Origin: JAXLWB01 sp046328715
GTDB lineage: Bacteria; Chloroflexota; Anaerolineae; Caldilineales; Caldilineaceae
NCBI GenBank assembly: GCA_046328715.1
Contig: JAXLWB010000008.1
Location: 186,001 to 250,000, forward strand
Direction of reading: 5' to 3'
DNA: 64,000 bases
Made by a program: the position numbers and the translations under genes
The notes under the pieces: model-generated
Told to the model about the DNA's origin: nothing
Seen by the model: only the letters and a program-made list of their open reading frames with translations
Database searches by the model: none
Shown here: piece after piece, positions 1-9,262 of the stretch
How the letters are laid out: every line of letters starts with the position of its first letter
Numbering within the stretch: the first letter of the stretch is position 1

Positions 1-1026
1 GATAATTGTCAGGTAGTCGCCACGAATACGCAACACCGGAATGCCAAGAAGGACACCTGCAATAATTGCGACGATAAAAGCGACTGGTAGCGCTTCCCAA
101 AAGGTCCAAGCACCAGTTTTCTGGGCGACGAAGCCTTCTGGCGAGGTCATGATGCCGATCACGTAAGCGCCTAAGGCAAAAAAGGCCACGTAACCGGCAT
201 CCAACATGCCTGCAAAACCCACCACAATATTCAGCCCAAGCCCCAACAAGATGAAAAGCCCAACCTGATTCAACACTTCACTGTGGTAAGCGCCAAGAAA
301 TTGGGGCAGATAAATGAAGACAGCCAACAACAACACCCATCCTGTATAGCGCAGCCAGGGAGTGGTCTGTTGTCTTGAAGAGGCAGAGGCTGCGGCTTCT
401 TTACGCAATCCACGCCAGTAGGTAATTGCGGCGGTGAGTACGGTAATAATGATTGCCCCACTAATCGTAACACCTTTGGGCGCTAATAGCCAGCCTTGCA
501 CATAGGGTGCCAAACCGTTGTTGATAAAGATCGTCATCAACTGTTCGCCGAGAACACCCACGATTACCATGATTGAGATGCCTAAAATCAAGGCACTGCG
601 AATGCGCGGCGACAAAAGGCGAAACAGCGCTGCCACAATACCGACTACAGCACCGATAATAGGAACAAGGGCCAAATTGCCAAAGCTCAAGAATTGATAC
701 AACTCTGGTGAGGCATTAATAAACATCGTGCGAATGTTGACGGCGCCCCCAAACAATACCAACAAAGCGAGCATGGAAGCTGTCACTGCACCCGAAATCG
801 CACCGGCGAGAAAACGTTGGACAACTGAATATTCCGTCTTGGCAGCTTGGTAAGCCATGACAAAAAAGAGCACAAATAACAGTACATGTCCGAGATCAGT
901 TACATCTTGAATAATGGGACGTGTGCTAAAGCGCATCACCATGCCGACCAGTGAAACCAAGATGACCACTGCGCCGCCAATCAAACCATATTGGATGGAA
1001 TCAATAAGCCAGTTGGATTGTTTCAT
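1..1026 (-). CDS. livM: LivM-type branched-chain amino-acid ABC permease (3' end outside window)
   Basis: Inner-membrane permease of a LIV/HAAT-family ABC importer, pairing with LivH. Read on the minus strand from an ATG at 1024-1026, two bases after the livH stop; the frame stays open to the window edge, so about 342 codons are seen and the C-terminus is missing. The family signature (NIVVGFAGMLDAGYVAFF) appears only at about residues 262-280. Before it lie roughly 250 residues with about six predicted membrane segments, far longer than the usual short N-terminus. Substrate cannot be told from sequence: amino acids, urea or short amides are all possible for this family. ATPase genes livG/livF would be expected downstream, beyond the window. 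Confidence 0.88.
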   Translation of the reverse strand, partial: MKQSNWLIDSIQYGLIGGAVVILVSLVGMVMRFSTRPIIQDVTDLGHVLLFVLFFVMAYQAAKTEYSVVQRFLAGAISGAVTASMLALLVLFGGAVNIRTMFINASPELYQFLSFGNLALVPIIGAVVGIVAALFRLLSPRIRSALILGISIMVIVGVLGEQLMTIFINNGLAPYVQGWLLAPKGVTISGAIIITVLTAAITYWRGLRKEAAASASSRQQTTPWLRYTGWVLLLAVFIYLPQFLGAYHSEVLNQVGLFILLGLGLNIVVGFAGMLDAGYVAFFALGAYVIGIMTSPEGFVAQKTGAWTFWEALPVAFIVAIIAGVLLGIPVLRIRGDYLTII

Positions 1027-1028
1027 AA

Positions 1029-2111
1029 TTATGCTTTCGTCTTCGACAGGCGCTCGCCCAAGATACCGGTTGGTCGGAAAATAAGAATCAAAACAAGCAT
1101 GGTAAAAGCGATCGCATCTTTCAATTGGTAGGGAGCAGGGATCTTCCAGCCTTCCAAAAAGAGACTTGGCCCTAATGACTCAATCAACCCTAAGACGATC
1201 CCACCTAGCATAGCCCCAGGAATATTCCCGATTCCGCCCAACACGGCTGAAGTGAAGGCCTTAAGACCGGGCTGAAATCCCATGTAAAAAGAGACCTGCT
1301 TATTGAGCAAGGCATAAAGCAGACCAGCAGCGCCGGCTAGGGCCGCACCAATCACAAAGGTGCGCACAATCGTGGCATCGACATCAATTCCCATCAGCGC
1401 AGCAGTCTGTTTATCTTCCGAAACAGCACGCATTGCTTTGCCAGCCTTGGTATACTGTACAAAGAGATACAAGGCAATCATCAGCAATGTAGCGGCAACA
1501 ATCACAACAGCCTGGGCCTTCAAAATGCCAATGCCAAAGATCTGCATCTTACCTTCCAGACTCGGTATGTCGGGATAGGTTTGGATGTTGTTGCCGTACA
1601 ACCCGGAGAAGGTATATTGCAAAAAGAGCGATGCACCAATCGCTGTAATCAACGGAACCAGGCGCGGTGCATTGCGCAAGGGGCGATAGCAGATCCGTTC
1701 CAGCAAAAAGGCGACGAGGATTGAAGTTCCCATCGCAACAGCGGCCACAACAATGAGACCGAGCAAGGGATAATTGACCAAAAATCCACTGTCAAATAGC
1801 GGTTTTGCCACATAATAGCCCGTGAACGCCCCAGCCATAAAGACTTCACCATGGGCAAAGTTAATCATGCGCAAAATACCGTAAACCAATGTATATCCCA
1901 GCGCAATCAGCGCATACAGACAGCCTTGGGCAACTCCAAAGATCACAAAATCGATCCAGTTCTCTTTGGAATAGGTACCTGCTTGCAGGGTACTAATGGA
2001 TCCCCATACAACAACCAACACAATTAGTGCGCCAATAATCCACATGATTAGCGTAGTGACATCAAACCGTCTGCGCATATGATTTCTCAGATTGTGTATC
2101 TCTAAGGCCAT
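1029..2111 (-). CDS. livH: LivH-type branched-chain amino-acid ABC permease
   Basis: Inner-membrane permease partner of LivM in a branched-chain-amino-acid-type importer. The hallmark GYTLVYGILRMINFAHGE stretch follows the second hydrophobic segment, and there are about eight to nine membrane segments in total. The frame can be extended to a TTG at 2153; ATGs at 2111 and 2078 are more natural, and none has a convincing ribosome site. I give 2111, and the protein from 2078 (MRRRFDV) would also be complete. It lies between livK, about 335 bases upstream with an intervening hairpin, and livM, two bases downstream, so the three are probably one unit with attenuated expression of the permeases. 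Confidence 0.9.
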   Translation of the reverse strand: MALEIHNLRNHMRRRFDVTTLIMWIIGALIVLVVVWGSISTLQAGTYSKENWIDFVIFGVAQGCLYALIALGYTLVYGILRMINFAHGEVFMAGAFTGYYVAKPLFDSGFLVNYPLLGLIVVAAVAMGTSILVAFLLERICYRPLRNAPRLVPLITAIGASLFLQYTFSGLYGNNIQTYPDIPSLEGKMQIFGIGILKAQAVVIVAATLLMIALYLFVQYTKAGKAMRAVSEDKQTAALMGIDVDATIVRTFVIGAALAGAAGLLYALLNKQVSFYMGFQPGLKAFTSAVLGGIGNIPGAMLGGIVLGLIESLGPSLFLEGWKIPAPYQLKDAIAFTMLVLILIFRPTGILGERLSKTKA

Positions 2112-2397
2112 TGCAAAAAATGATCCAATCACTCGCTTTTTGCGATGGCTCAAGCGATTTCATCAGAATCATTTTTATTTTGAAATCGCCTAAACAGAGG
2201 ATTTTCACTTACCTCAGCCAAATGGGAGCGGCTAAGGCAACAAGTAACCTTGGAACTGATCAAACTTCAACAACTTACTGGGAAACTAGATGGGTGCAAT
2301 GCTCAAGTGGAACGACGTAAAGGTAGAGAAGTGACATTGGCTGCAAAAATGACCGATTGACCGTCTTCCTCGCACGCATTTCATTTCCATCCTGTAC

Positions 2398-2428
2398 AAA
2401 GCAGGGGCGACTCAGTCGCCCCTGCTTT
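2398..2428 (-). terminator. Hairpin between livK and livH (attenuator/terminator)
   Basis: A near-perfect palindrome, AAAGCAGGGGCGACT paired with AGTCGCCCCTGCTTT, begins 17 bases past the livK stop on the minus strand. The uridine run after it is short, so it may terminate only part of the transcripts. This is usual between a highly expressed binding protein and its permeases. The rest of the 2112-2445 gap shows no gene. Confidence 0.7.
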
Positions 2429-2445
2429 CATGCAAATCTTAAAGT

Positions 2446-3738
2446 TTACTTCTTGGGATAGATACCGACGGTCGGATTTTCACCCTTCTCGATATTTTCC
2501 TTGGTGATTTGGTAGACTGCAATGTGTGGATCGGCGCAGTCGCCCGTCTCGTTACAAGTGATATTGCCAGTCAAACCCTTGAAGTCCTTGGTAGCATACA
2601 ATGCATCGCGCAGAGCCTGGCGACCAATGCTCAAGCTGCCATCCGCATTTTTGACAGCCACTTTCTCAACGGCGGTCATGATCATGTTTGCTGCATCATA
2701 GGCATGGGCATGGAAGGCGCTGGTTGGCTTTTGACCATAAGCGGATTCGTAGGCCGGTACGAATTTTTCTGCATAATCGGGACCAAAGGCAGAGAAGTCT
2801 GGGCTAGAGAGGTACATGCCTTCTGCAGCATCGCCAGCGGCCTTCAGGAAGTCAGGAGCAAAGAGACCATCGGCACCCATATCCTTGACTGTTGGGCCAA
2901 GTCCCTCGATATCCTTGGACTGCTTGGTGATCAAGCCACCTTCGGCGACGAAGATTGGATAGTAGAGCATTTCTGGCTTTGTGGTAGCAATCTTGGTCAA
3001 CACGGGGCGCATGTCTGTATCGCCAGGTTGAATTGCCTCGGCAGCCACGACCTTGCCACCTGCCTTTTCAAAATTCTCAGTAAATGCACCAACCAAACCT
3101 TGCGCATAGGGGCTGCCATCGTGAATCGTGGCCACGCTTGTCAGCTTCAATTCTTCGGACACGAACTGGGCAGCGACTGCACCCTGGACTTTGTCGTTGT
3201 GGGCAGTGCGCAGGAAACCTGCAACATGCTTGGCCGCATCAGTCAGGTCGGGGGCGGTGGCGGATGGGGAAACCATCACGAAGCCAGCATCAGACAAGAT
3301 CGGAGCTCCTGCACGAGCTTCGCTGGAGCAGGAGGTGCCGATGACAGCCACGATGGTCTTGTCTGCTGCCAATTTTTGCGCAGCGGCTTGACCGCCTTCT
3401 GCATTACAGCCAGAATCTTCACCTGTGAATTCCAGCTTATGGCCTAACAATTCACCCTTTTCCTTGATGGCAATTTCAGCACCGCGCATAGCGTCCGTGC
3501 CCAATGCGCCATTTGCACCTGTGGTCACAAGCATATAGGCAATGTGGATTGGCGCATCGGCGGCAATCTCGACACAGCCGATTGAATCGGTACAACCAGC
3601 AGCAGCAGCCGGAGCGGCGGCTGAGTTATCGCCACCGCTTGCGGCAGGGGCGGCCGGCGCTGGCGCAGCTGCTGGACAAGCTGTCAGCATCATGGCAAGC
3701 ACCATCAACACGCTAAGCAATAAGGTAATTCGCTTCAT
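2446..3738 (-). CDS. livK: LivK-like periplasmic-type substrate-binding lipoprotein
   Basis: Extracellular binding protein of a branched-chain-amino-acid-type ABC importer, 430 residues. The signal peptide ends in a lipobox (AMMLTAC, Cys21), followed by an Ala/Pro-rich tether, so it is membrane-anchored by lipid. The mature part has the type-I periplasmic-binding fold typical of LivJ/LivK (IAYMLVTTGANGALG near residue 66; VIGTSCSSEARAG; VSPSATAPDLT). An AGGAG ribosome site lies just upstream of the ATG. It is first in its operon and separated from livH by a hairpin. The ligand is unknown. Long open frames on the opposite strand here are shadows produced by the alanine-rich coding bias. Confidence 0.92.
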   Translation of the reverse strand: MKRITLLLSVLMVLAMMLTACPAAAPAPAAPAASGGDNSAAAPAAAAGCTDSIGCVEIAADAPIHIAYMLVTTGANGALGTDAMRGAEIAIKEKGELLGHKLEFTGEDSGCNAEGGQAAAQKLAADKTIVAVIGTSCSSEARAGAPILSDAGFVMVSPSATAPDLTDAAKHVAGFLRTAHNDKVQGAVAAQFVSEELKLTSVATIHDGSPYAQGLVGAFTENFEKAGGKVVAAEAIQPGDTDMRPVLTKIATTKPEMLYYPIFVAEGGLITKQSKDIEGLGPTVKDMGADGLFAPDFLKAAGDAAEGMYLSSPDFSAFGPDYAEKFVPAYESAYGQKPTSAFHAHAYDAANMIMTAVEKVAVKNADGSLSIGRQALRDALYATKDFKGLTGNITCNETGDCADPHIAVYQITKENIEKGENPTVGIYPKK

Positions 3739-3900
3739 ATCGTTTCTCCTGATTTTTTAGGAATAAATATGGTTTGCGCTTGGATTCTTCGTTGGAAGGT
3801 TGTTTGCAGTCGCAACAATTACTGCAAACCGTTGCATAAGCCACTGCATTATAGGCGGGAGGCAAATGAATTGTCAACAATCTGTAATAATCAAGAAGAA

Positions 3901-3989
3901 AAGTAGCAAAGTGGAAAAGTGGAAGAGTTGAAAAGTAGAAAGATAACTGATCACTCTTCAACTTTTCAACTTTTAGACTCTTCCACCTT
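3901..3989. repeat. Dispersed word repeat, family H (AAGTGGAAGAGTTGAAAAGT type)
   Basis: Intergenic stretch between the ABC exporter stop and livK, made of purine-rich words on one side (GTGGAAAAGTGGAAGAG, GAGTTGAAAAGT) and their complements on the other (CTTCAACTTTTCAACTTTT, ACTCTTCCACC). It can fold as an imperfect long hairpin. Similar words (GCAAAGTTGGAAGAGTG) recur near 13171-13196. Confidence 0.6.
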
Positions 3990-3992
3990 GCT

Positions 3993-5786
3993 TCAAATCC
4001 TGGCAAAAATATCGCGGTAGGCTTGAGACTGTTCGAGTAATTCTTCGTGGCTGCCTTGCGCAGCGACCTGTCCCTTGCGCAAAACCACGATTTTATCCGC
4101 CCAGCGAATCTGGGAGAGACGATGCGTAATCAGAATGGTGGTCCGCCCACGGCTGGCGGCTTCGATGGCACGCTGAATTTGATCTTCGGTGGCGCTATCG
4201 ATAGCACTGGTGGAATCATCTAGGATCAGAATGGCTGGGTTAGTCAGAAAAGCGCGCGCCAGTGCAATCCGTTGCCGTTGTCCGCCCGACAACATCACGC
4301 CACGCTCACCGATCACGGTTTGATAGCCTTGCGGGAAACTGCTGATAAAATCGTGGGCCTGTGCAGAGCGTGCCGCATCCTCGATTTCCGACTGAGTGGC
4401 ATCCGGCTTGCCAAAGGCAATATTCTCGGCAATCGTGCGACTGAAGAGAAAGATATCTTGTTCGATAATTGAGATCTGACGCCGAAGGGCTGCCAGATTC
4501 CACTGACGCACATCTCGACCATCAACCATGACCTGGCCGCGCTCCACATCATAGATGCGATTGATCAGCTTGACCAGCGTGCTTTTCCCCGAGCCGGTCT
4601 GCCCGACCAGGGCCAATGTTTTGCCAGCCTCGATACAAAAACTCACTTGATGAATTGAGGGTCGGTCCAGTACGCCGCTCTCGCTAGGGGTACTTGCTTG
4701 TTCGCCGCCGTTCTTGTAGCCAAAATCGACATCGACAAAACAGAGATCGCCCTTCATATCGCCTTGGTAGCCCGCTTCGTTTTGGTCGAGTGCAGTTTGA
4801 GCTTTGGTCAGTTCCAAAATGCGTCGGGCACTGGCAACGCCCGATGAGAGTTGTGAATAAGCATACAACGACGTATAAACTGGGAAGCCGAAGAGTTGAA
4901 GCAGGCCAACATATTCCACAACCTGCCCTAGGTTGAGCGAACCCTGTTGGTAAAGCCAGATGGCGTGCCACAATCCGCCAGCTTCAGCCACGCCAAAAAG
5001 CAGCAGCGGCAAAAACTGTGCTTCAATCCGTCCCAACCGCACCGCAGCGTTGCGCAGGTTGCTAGCGTTCAGCACAAAACGTTCAACTTCGGCATTCTCC
5101 TGGGCAGCCGCCTTTACTGTTTCGATGCCTTCGATGGCGGCGGTCAGGCTTGCATTCATGCGGCCAAAACTTTCCCGCACCGCAGTCGTTGCTGGCTGCA
5201 ACCGTCCCAAATAGTGCCACATCGAGAGGAAGTAGGAGCTAGCAAAGAGCAGAGGTGTCCAAATCAAGGCGGGATGAATCGTCGGGGCCAACAAAACAGG
5301 CATGATCAAGAAGTTTCCTGATCCAAAGACCAGGTTGACACCGGGCATGATCATTAGTGCCAGTTCACGCACATCATTAGTGGCGCGCGCCATGATCTCG
5401 CCTGTTGGGTGAAGATCATGAAAACCCATGCTTTTGCTCAGTAACATAGCATAGAGTTCACGCCTACCATCGCGTTCCAGCCGTTGGCCCAATAGTTCGT
5501 GACCAAAGTTGCGCAGAAACTGGATGGCACCGCGCACTGTCTGCGTGATCCCAATCCAAAGAGTTGCCCAGAAGAGGACATTCAGTGCATCACGTTGATT
5601 GACAACAGCATTAAAGGCCTGCCCCGTATAGCGCGGGACAAAGATCGCCAATAGGGCATTGCCAATGGCGGCTGAGAGAGCAAGAACAATGATCCATTTA
5701 CTACGAAGCAGGTGAAACAGAATCCAGCGAAGGGGGCTCCGTTGATTGGGAATCCAGTCGAGCTGAGCGGTAAATTCACTTTTCAA
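3993..5786 (-). CDS. ABC exporter half-transporter with degenerate ATPase site
   Basis: Type IV (MsbA/BmrC-like) half-transporter of 597 residues: an N-terminal six-helix membrane domain, then an ATPase domain with Walker A GQTGSGKST, signature LSGGQRQRIALARAF, Walker B ILILDD, D-loop SAID and H-loop ITHRLS. The residue after the Walker B aspartate, normally catalytic Glu, is Asp524. In known heterodimeric exporters this marks the subunit with the inactive site, so a partner with an intact site is expected. No such gene is adjacent. An insertion-like loop (residues about 365-385, Ser/Pro/Gly-rich) precedes the ATPase strand. Exported substrate unknown. Confidence 0.9.
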   Translation of the reverse strand: MKSEFTAQLDWIPNQRSPLRWILFHLLRSKWIIVLALSAAIGNALLAIFVPRYTGQAFNAVVNQRDALNVLFWATLWIGITQTVRGAIQFLRNFGHELLGQRLERDGRRELYAMLLSKSMGFHDLHPTGEIMARATNDVRELALMIMPGVNLVFGSGNFLIMPVLLAPTIHPALIWTPLLFASSYFLSMWHYLGRLQPATTAVRESFGRMNASLTAAIEGIETVKAAAQENAEVERFVLNASNLRNAAVRLGRIEAQFLPLLLFGVAEAGGLWHAIWLYQQGSLNLGQVVEYVGLLQLFGFPVYTSLYAYSQLSSGVASARRILELTKAQTALDQNEAGYQGDMKGDLCFVDVDFGYKNGGEQASTPSESGVLDRPSIHQVSFCIEAGKTLALVGQTGSGKSTLVKLINRIYDVERGQVMVDGRDVRQWNLAALRRQISIIEQDIFLFSRTIAENIAFGKPDATQSEIEDAARSAQAHDFISSFPQGYQTVIGERGVMLSGGQRQRIALARAFLTNPAILILDDSTSAIDSATEDQIQRAIEAASRGRTTILITHRLSQIRWADKIVVLRKGQVAAQGSHEELLEQSQAYRDIFARI

Positions 5787-5998
5787 AGGGTAGACTTTCT
5801 GTATGGTTTATGTTTGATACGTCATTCGACCGGGTTGGAGGTTACAATTTATGTCGCTTGACAATCTATTTCGACGGTGCTAAGATTTCGTCATCAGCCA
5901 AGTGGCTGCTCCAGATCTACTCAACTCCGGATCTATTTCAGCCTCTTGCCCGCCCCAAGTCGTCCTTCCCGACTCACAGGGCGGGCACGTATCTAGGC

Positions 5999-6027
5999 AC
6001 CCACCTTGTTCAAGGTGGGTTTTATTT

Positions 6028-6029
<2 letters not shown>
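5999..6029 (+). terminator. Short strong hairpin followed by T-rich run
   Basis: ACCCACCTTG and CAAGGTGGGT form a 10-bp stem with a two-base gap, followed on the plus strand by TTTATTTTTA. The run of T would terminate a plus-strand transcript. For the minus-strand rhamnose isomerase the hairpin sits eight bases beyond the stop without a T tail. The remainder of 5787-5998 has a GC-rich inverted pair (GCCCGCCCC / GGGCGGGC near 5948-5987) but no gene. Confidence 0.45.
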
Positions 6030-7272
<1,243 letters not shown>

Positions 7273-7410
7273 AGGAAGTCTCCTTCGACAAGTAGCACAA
7301 GAATGTATGCTTGTGCTACAGTTTGTTATTTGCTGGGAAAGCGGGTGAATACATTCATTTTACCAATGTTCAGGCGATTTTGCTATCTTGGGCCAGCATA
7401 TGTGGTGCTT

Positions 7411-7466
7411 CAGAGCCGTTAGCGTTAGCGCACGGGCCATGCCGTGCGCTAACGCTAACGGCTCTG
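7411..7466. repeat. Perfect 25-bp-arm hairpin between divergent genes
   Basis: Two perfectly complementary 25-base arms (7411-7435 and 7442-7466; core GCCGTTAGCGTTAGCGCACG) enclose a six-base loop. It lies between the start codons of two divergent genes, so it cannot be an ordinary gene-end terminator. It resembles REP/MITE-like palindromes and shares the CACGTTAG/GCGTTAGCGCACG style with the hairpin at 13082-13137. Confidence 0.8.
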
Positions 7467-7548
7467 ATACCCGATATAGTGCAAATCTTCGCTTTCCGGT
7501 GTAAGATTGAGTCCTCGGAGTTTCATAGAATCAGCCAAGACGCAACCC

Positions 7549-9105
7549 ATGAACAAAATCCCATCTAACATCCTCACCATCGACATCGGCACATCTTCTG
7601 TGCGGGCCATGCTTTTTGATTCCAATGCACACCCAATTCCTGGTGCGCTGGCGCAAGTTCGCACTGAGATTCAAACGACGGGGGACGGCGGTGCTGAGTT
7701 TGCAGCCGATCCGCTCTTTGCGACCTTTGTGGAGAGCGTGGATCAGGCGCTGAAGACCGTTCCGAATCTTCCTATCGCTGCAGTGGCGATGGATACCTTT
7801 GTTGGCAATCTGCTCGGTGTGGCTGAGGATGGAACTCCGATCACGCCTGTGATTACCTATGCTGACACCCGCAATGCGCAAGATGCCAATTCACTGCGCA
7901 ACGAGTTCGGGGAAGAGGGCTGCCGGATTGCCCACGATCGCACCGGCACGCTGATCCACGCCGCCTACTGGCCTGCTCGCTTCCGCTGGATCACCCGCAC
8001 ACATCCCGAGTGGATGCAAAAGGTTCATCATTGGGTCACCCTGGGCGACTGGATTTACTTCAAGCTCTTTGGACGTTGGGGCTGTAGTTACAGCGTTGCC
8101 TCGTGGGAAGGGATGTTGGATCGGCGGAAGTTGGTCTGGGATGAACCGTTCGGATTGCGGATTGCGGCGGGTGTCCACTCTGGGCGCGGATTGCAGAATG
8201 GTGATTCTAACGCCAATATAATCAGCAATCTCTTCTCCCCGCTGGTTGATGTCGATCAGACTTATATCAACTTGCGTCCCGAATGGGCTTCTCGCTGGCC
8301 GCAACTGGCGACGATTCCCTGGCTACCGGCAATTGGTGATGGGGCAGCAGCCAACTTAGGCAGCGGATGTGTCGATTCCTCACACGTAGCACTAACGATT
8401 GGCACAACGGGAGCCATGCGTGTTGTAAGGAATGAGGAAATGGCGAGTAAAACCGACAAGTCAACCAATCCGCAATCCGTCCCCGATGGACTCTGGCTTT
8501 ATCGAGTAGACCGTAACCGTGGACTATTGGGTGGAGCAACGAGTGAGGGTGGCAATCTCTATGGTTGGCTGATGGATACGTTGAAACTGCCACCTGCTGA
8601 CGAACTTGAGGTTGAATTAGCAAAGGCACAACCTGCTGCCCACGGATTGACCCTGCTTCCATTTATCGCTGGCGAACGCGCTCCAGGCTGGCGTGCTGAT
8701 GCGCGTGCCAGTTTGATCAACTTCACACAGCATACAAAGCCAATTGACATCATGCAAGCAGCGGTGGAAGGGATCGCCTACCGGCTGGCGATCATCCATG
8801 AACGGTTGCTCCCCAGCCTCCCTACGGATCACCAGATCATTGCCAGTGGCGGTGCTTTGCTTAGTTCACCAGCCTGGATGCAGATCATGGCAGATGTGCT
8901 GGGTCGGCCCGTGACTGCACTGTTAGAGAAGGAAATTACAGCGCGTGGTGTGGCGGTGTTGGCACTAGAGACACTGGGATTGGCGGAGCGAAAATTAGAA
9001 ATCGAAACTGGTAAGACCTATTTGCCCAATGCCGAGCGACATCAACTTCACGTAGTAGCACGTCAACAGCAGGAGAAATACTACAAAGCTATCCTTGCAG
9101 AATAA
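7549..9105 (+). CDS. FGGY-family carbohydrate kinase, gluconokinase-like
   Basis: Sugar or sugar-acid kinase of the FGGY/actin-like ATPase fold, about 518 residues. The N-terminal phosphate-1 motif is ILTIDIGTSSVRAMLFD; the central GDGAAANLGSGC and ALTIGTTGAMR segments resemble FGGY gluconokinases, and AAVEGIAYRL is the C-terminal signature. The ATG at 7549 is chosen over a TTG 42 bases upstream. It is divergent from rhamnose isomerase, so rhamnulokinase activity is possible, but the motifs lean to gluconate. Two segments look inserted: residues about 200-228, encoded by GGATTGCGGATTGCGG words, and about 301-312, encoded by AATCCGCAATCC. Confidence 0.83.
   Translation: MNKIPSNILTIDIGTSSVRAMLFDSNAHPIPGALAQVRTEIQTTGDGGAEFAADPLFATFVESVDQALKTVPNLPIAAVAMDTFVGNLLGVAEDGTPITPVITYADTRNAQDANSLRNEFGEEGCRIAHDRTGTLIHAAYWPARFRWITRTHPEWMQKVHHWVTLGDWIYFKLFGRWGCSYSVASWEGMLDRRKLVWDEPFGLRIAAGVHSGRGLQNGDSNANIISNLFSPLVDVDQTYINLRPEWASRWPQLATIPWLPAIGDGAAANLGSGCVDSSHVALTIGTTGAMRVVRNEEMASKTDKSTNPQSVPDGLWLYRVDRNRGLLGGATSEGGNLYGWLMDTLKLPPADELEVELAKAQPAAHGLTLLPFIAGERAPGWRADARASLINFTQHTKPIDIMQAAVEGIAYRLAIIHERLLPSLPTDHQIIASGGALLSSPAWMQIMADVLGRPVTALLEKEITARGVAVLALETLGLAERKLEIETGKTYLPNAERHQLHVVARQQQEKYYKAILAE
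8150..8230. repeat. Family E word repeat inside the FGGY kinase gene
   Basis: TTCGGATTGCGGATTGCGG followed by GCGCGGATTGCAGAATGG and AATATAATCAGCAATC gives an in-frame low-complexity stretch between conserved kinase segments. The complementary wording AACCAATCCGCAATCC occurs in the same gene at 8463-8478. The same words occur in the helicase gene at 34358-35952. Confidence 0.5.
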
Positions 9106-9262
9106 TTAGTCCAAAGCGCGAATCATCGATTGGCCGAAAAGTTCAGGACGCCATAGCATGAGAAGGACCCACGAGCTCTAACTTATCGTCACAGCCACAA
9201 TCAGCCAAATGAGTGCTCGATACAAATCAGGCTTTGTTTGATGCTCCATTATAACAACTTTG

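Noticed and set aside
2509..3447. Long open frame on the plus strand opposite livK
   Set aside because: Composition is erratic (Cys/His-rich), no motif is recognisable, and livK on the other strand is complete with a lipobox and ribosome site. It is a shadow of alanine-rich coding.
7411..7466. Reading this hairpin as a terminator
   Set aside because: Both neighbouring genes start away from it and no T tail follows either arm.
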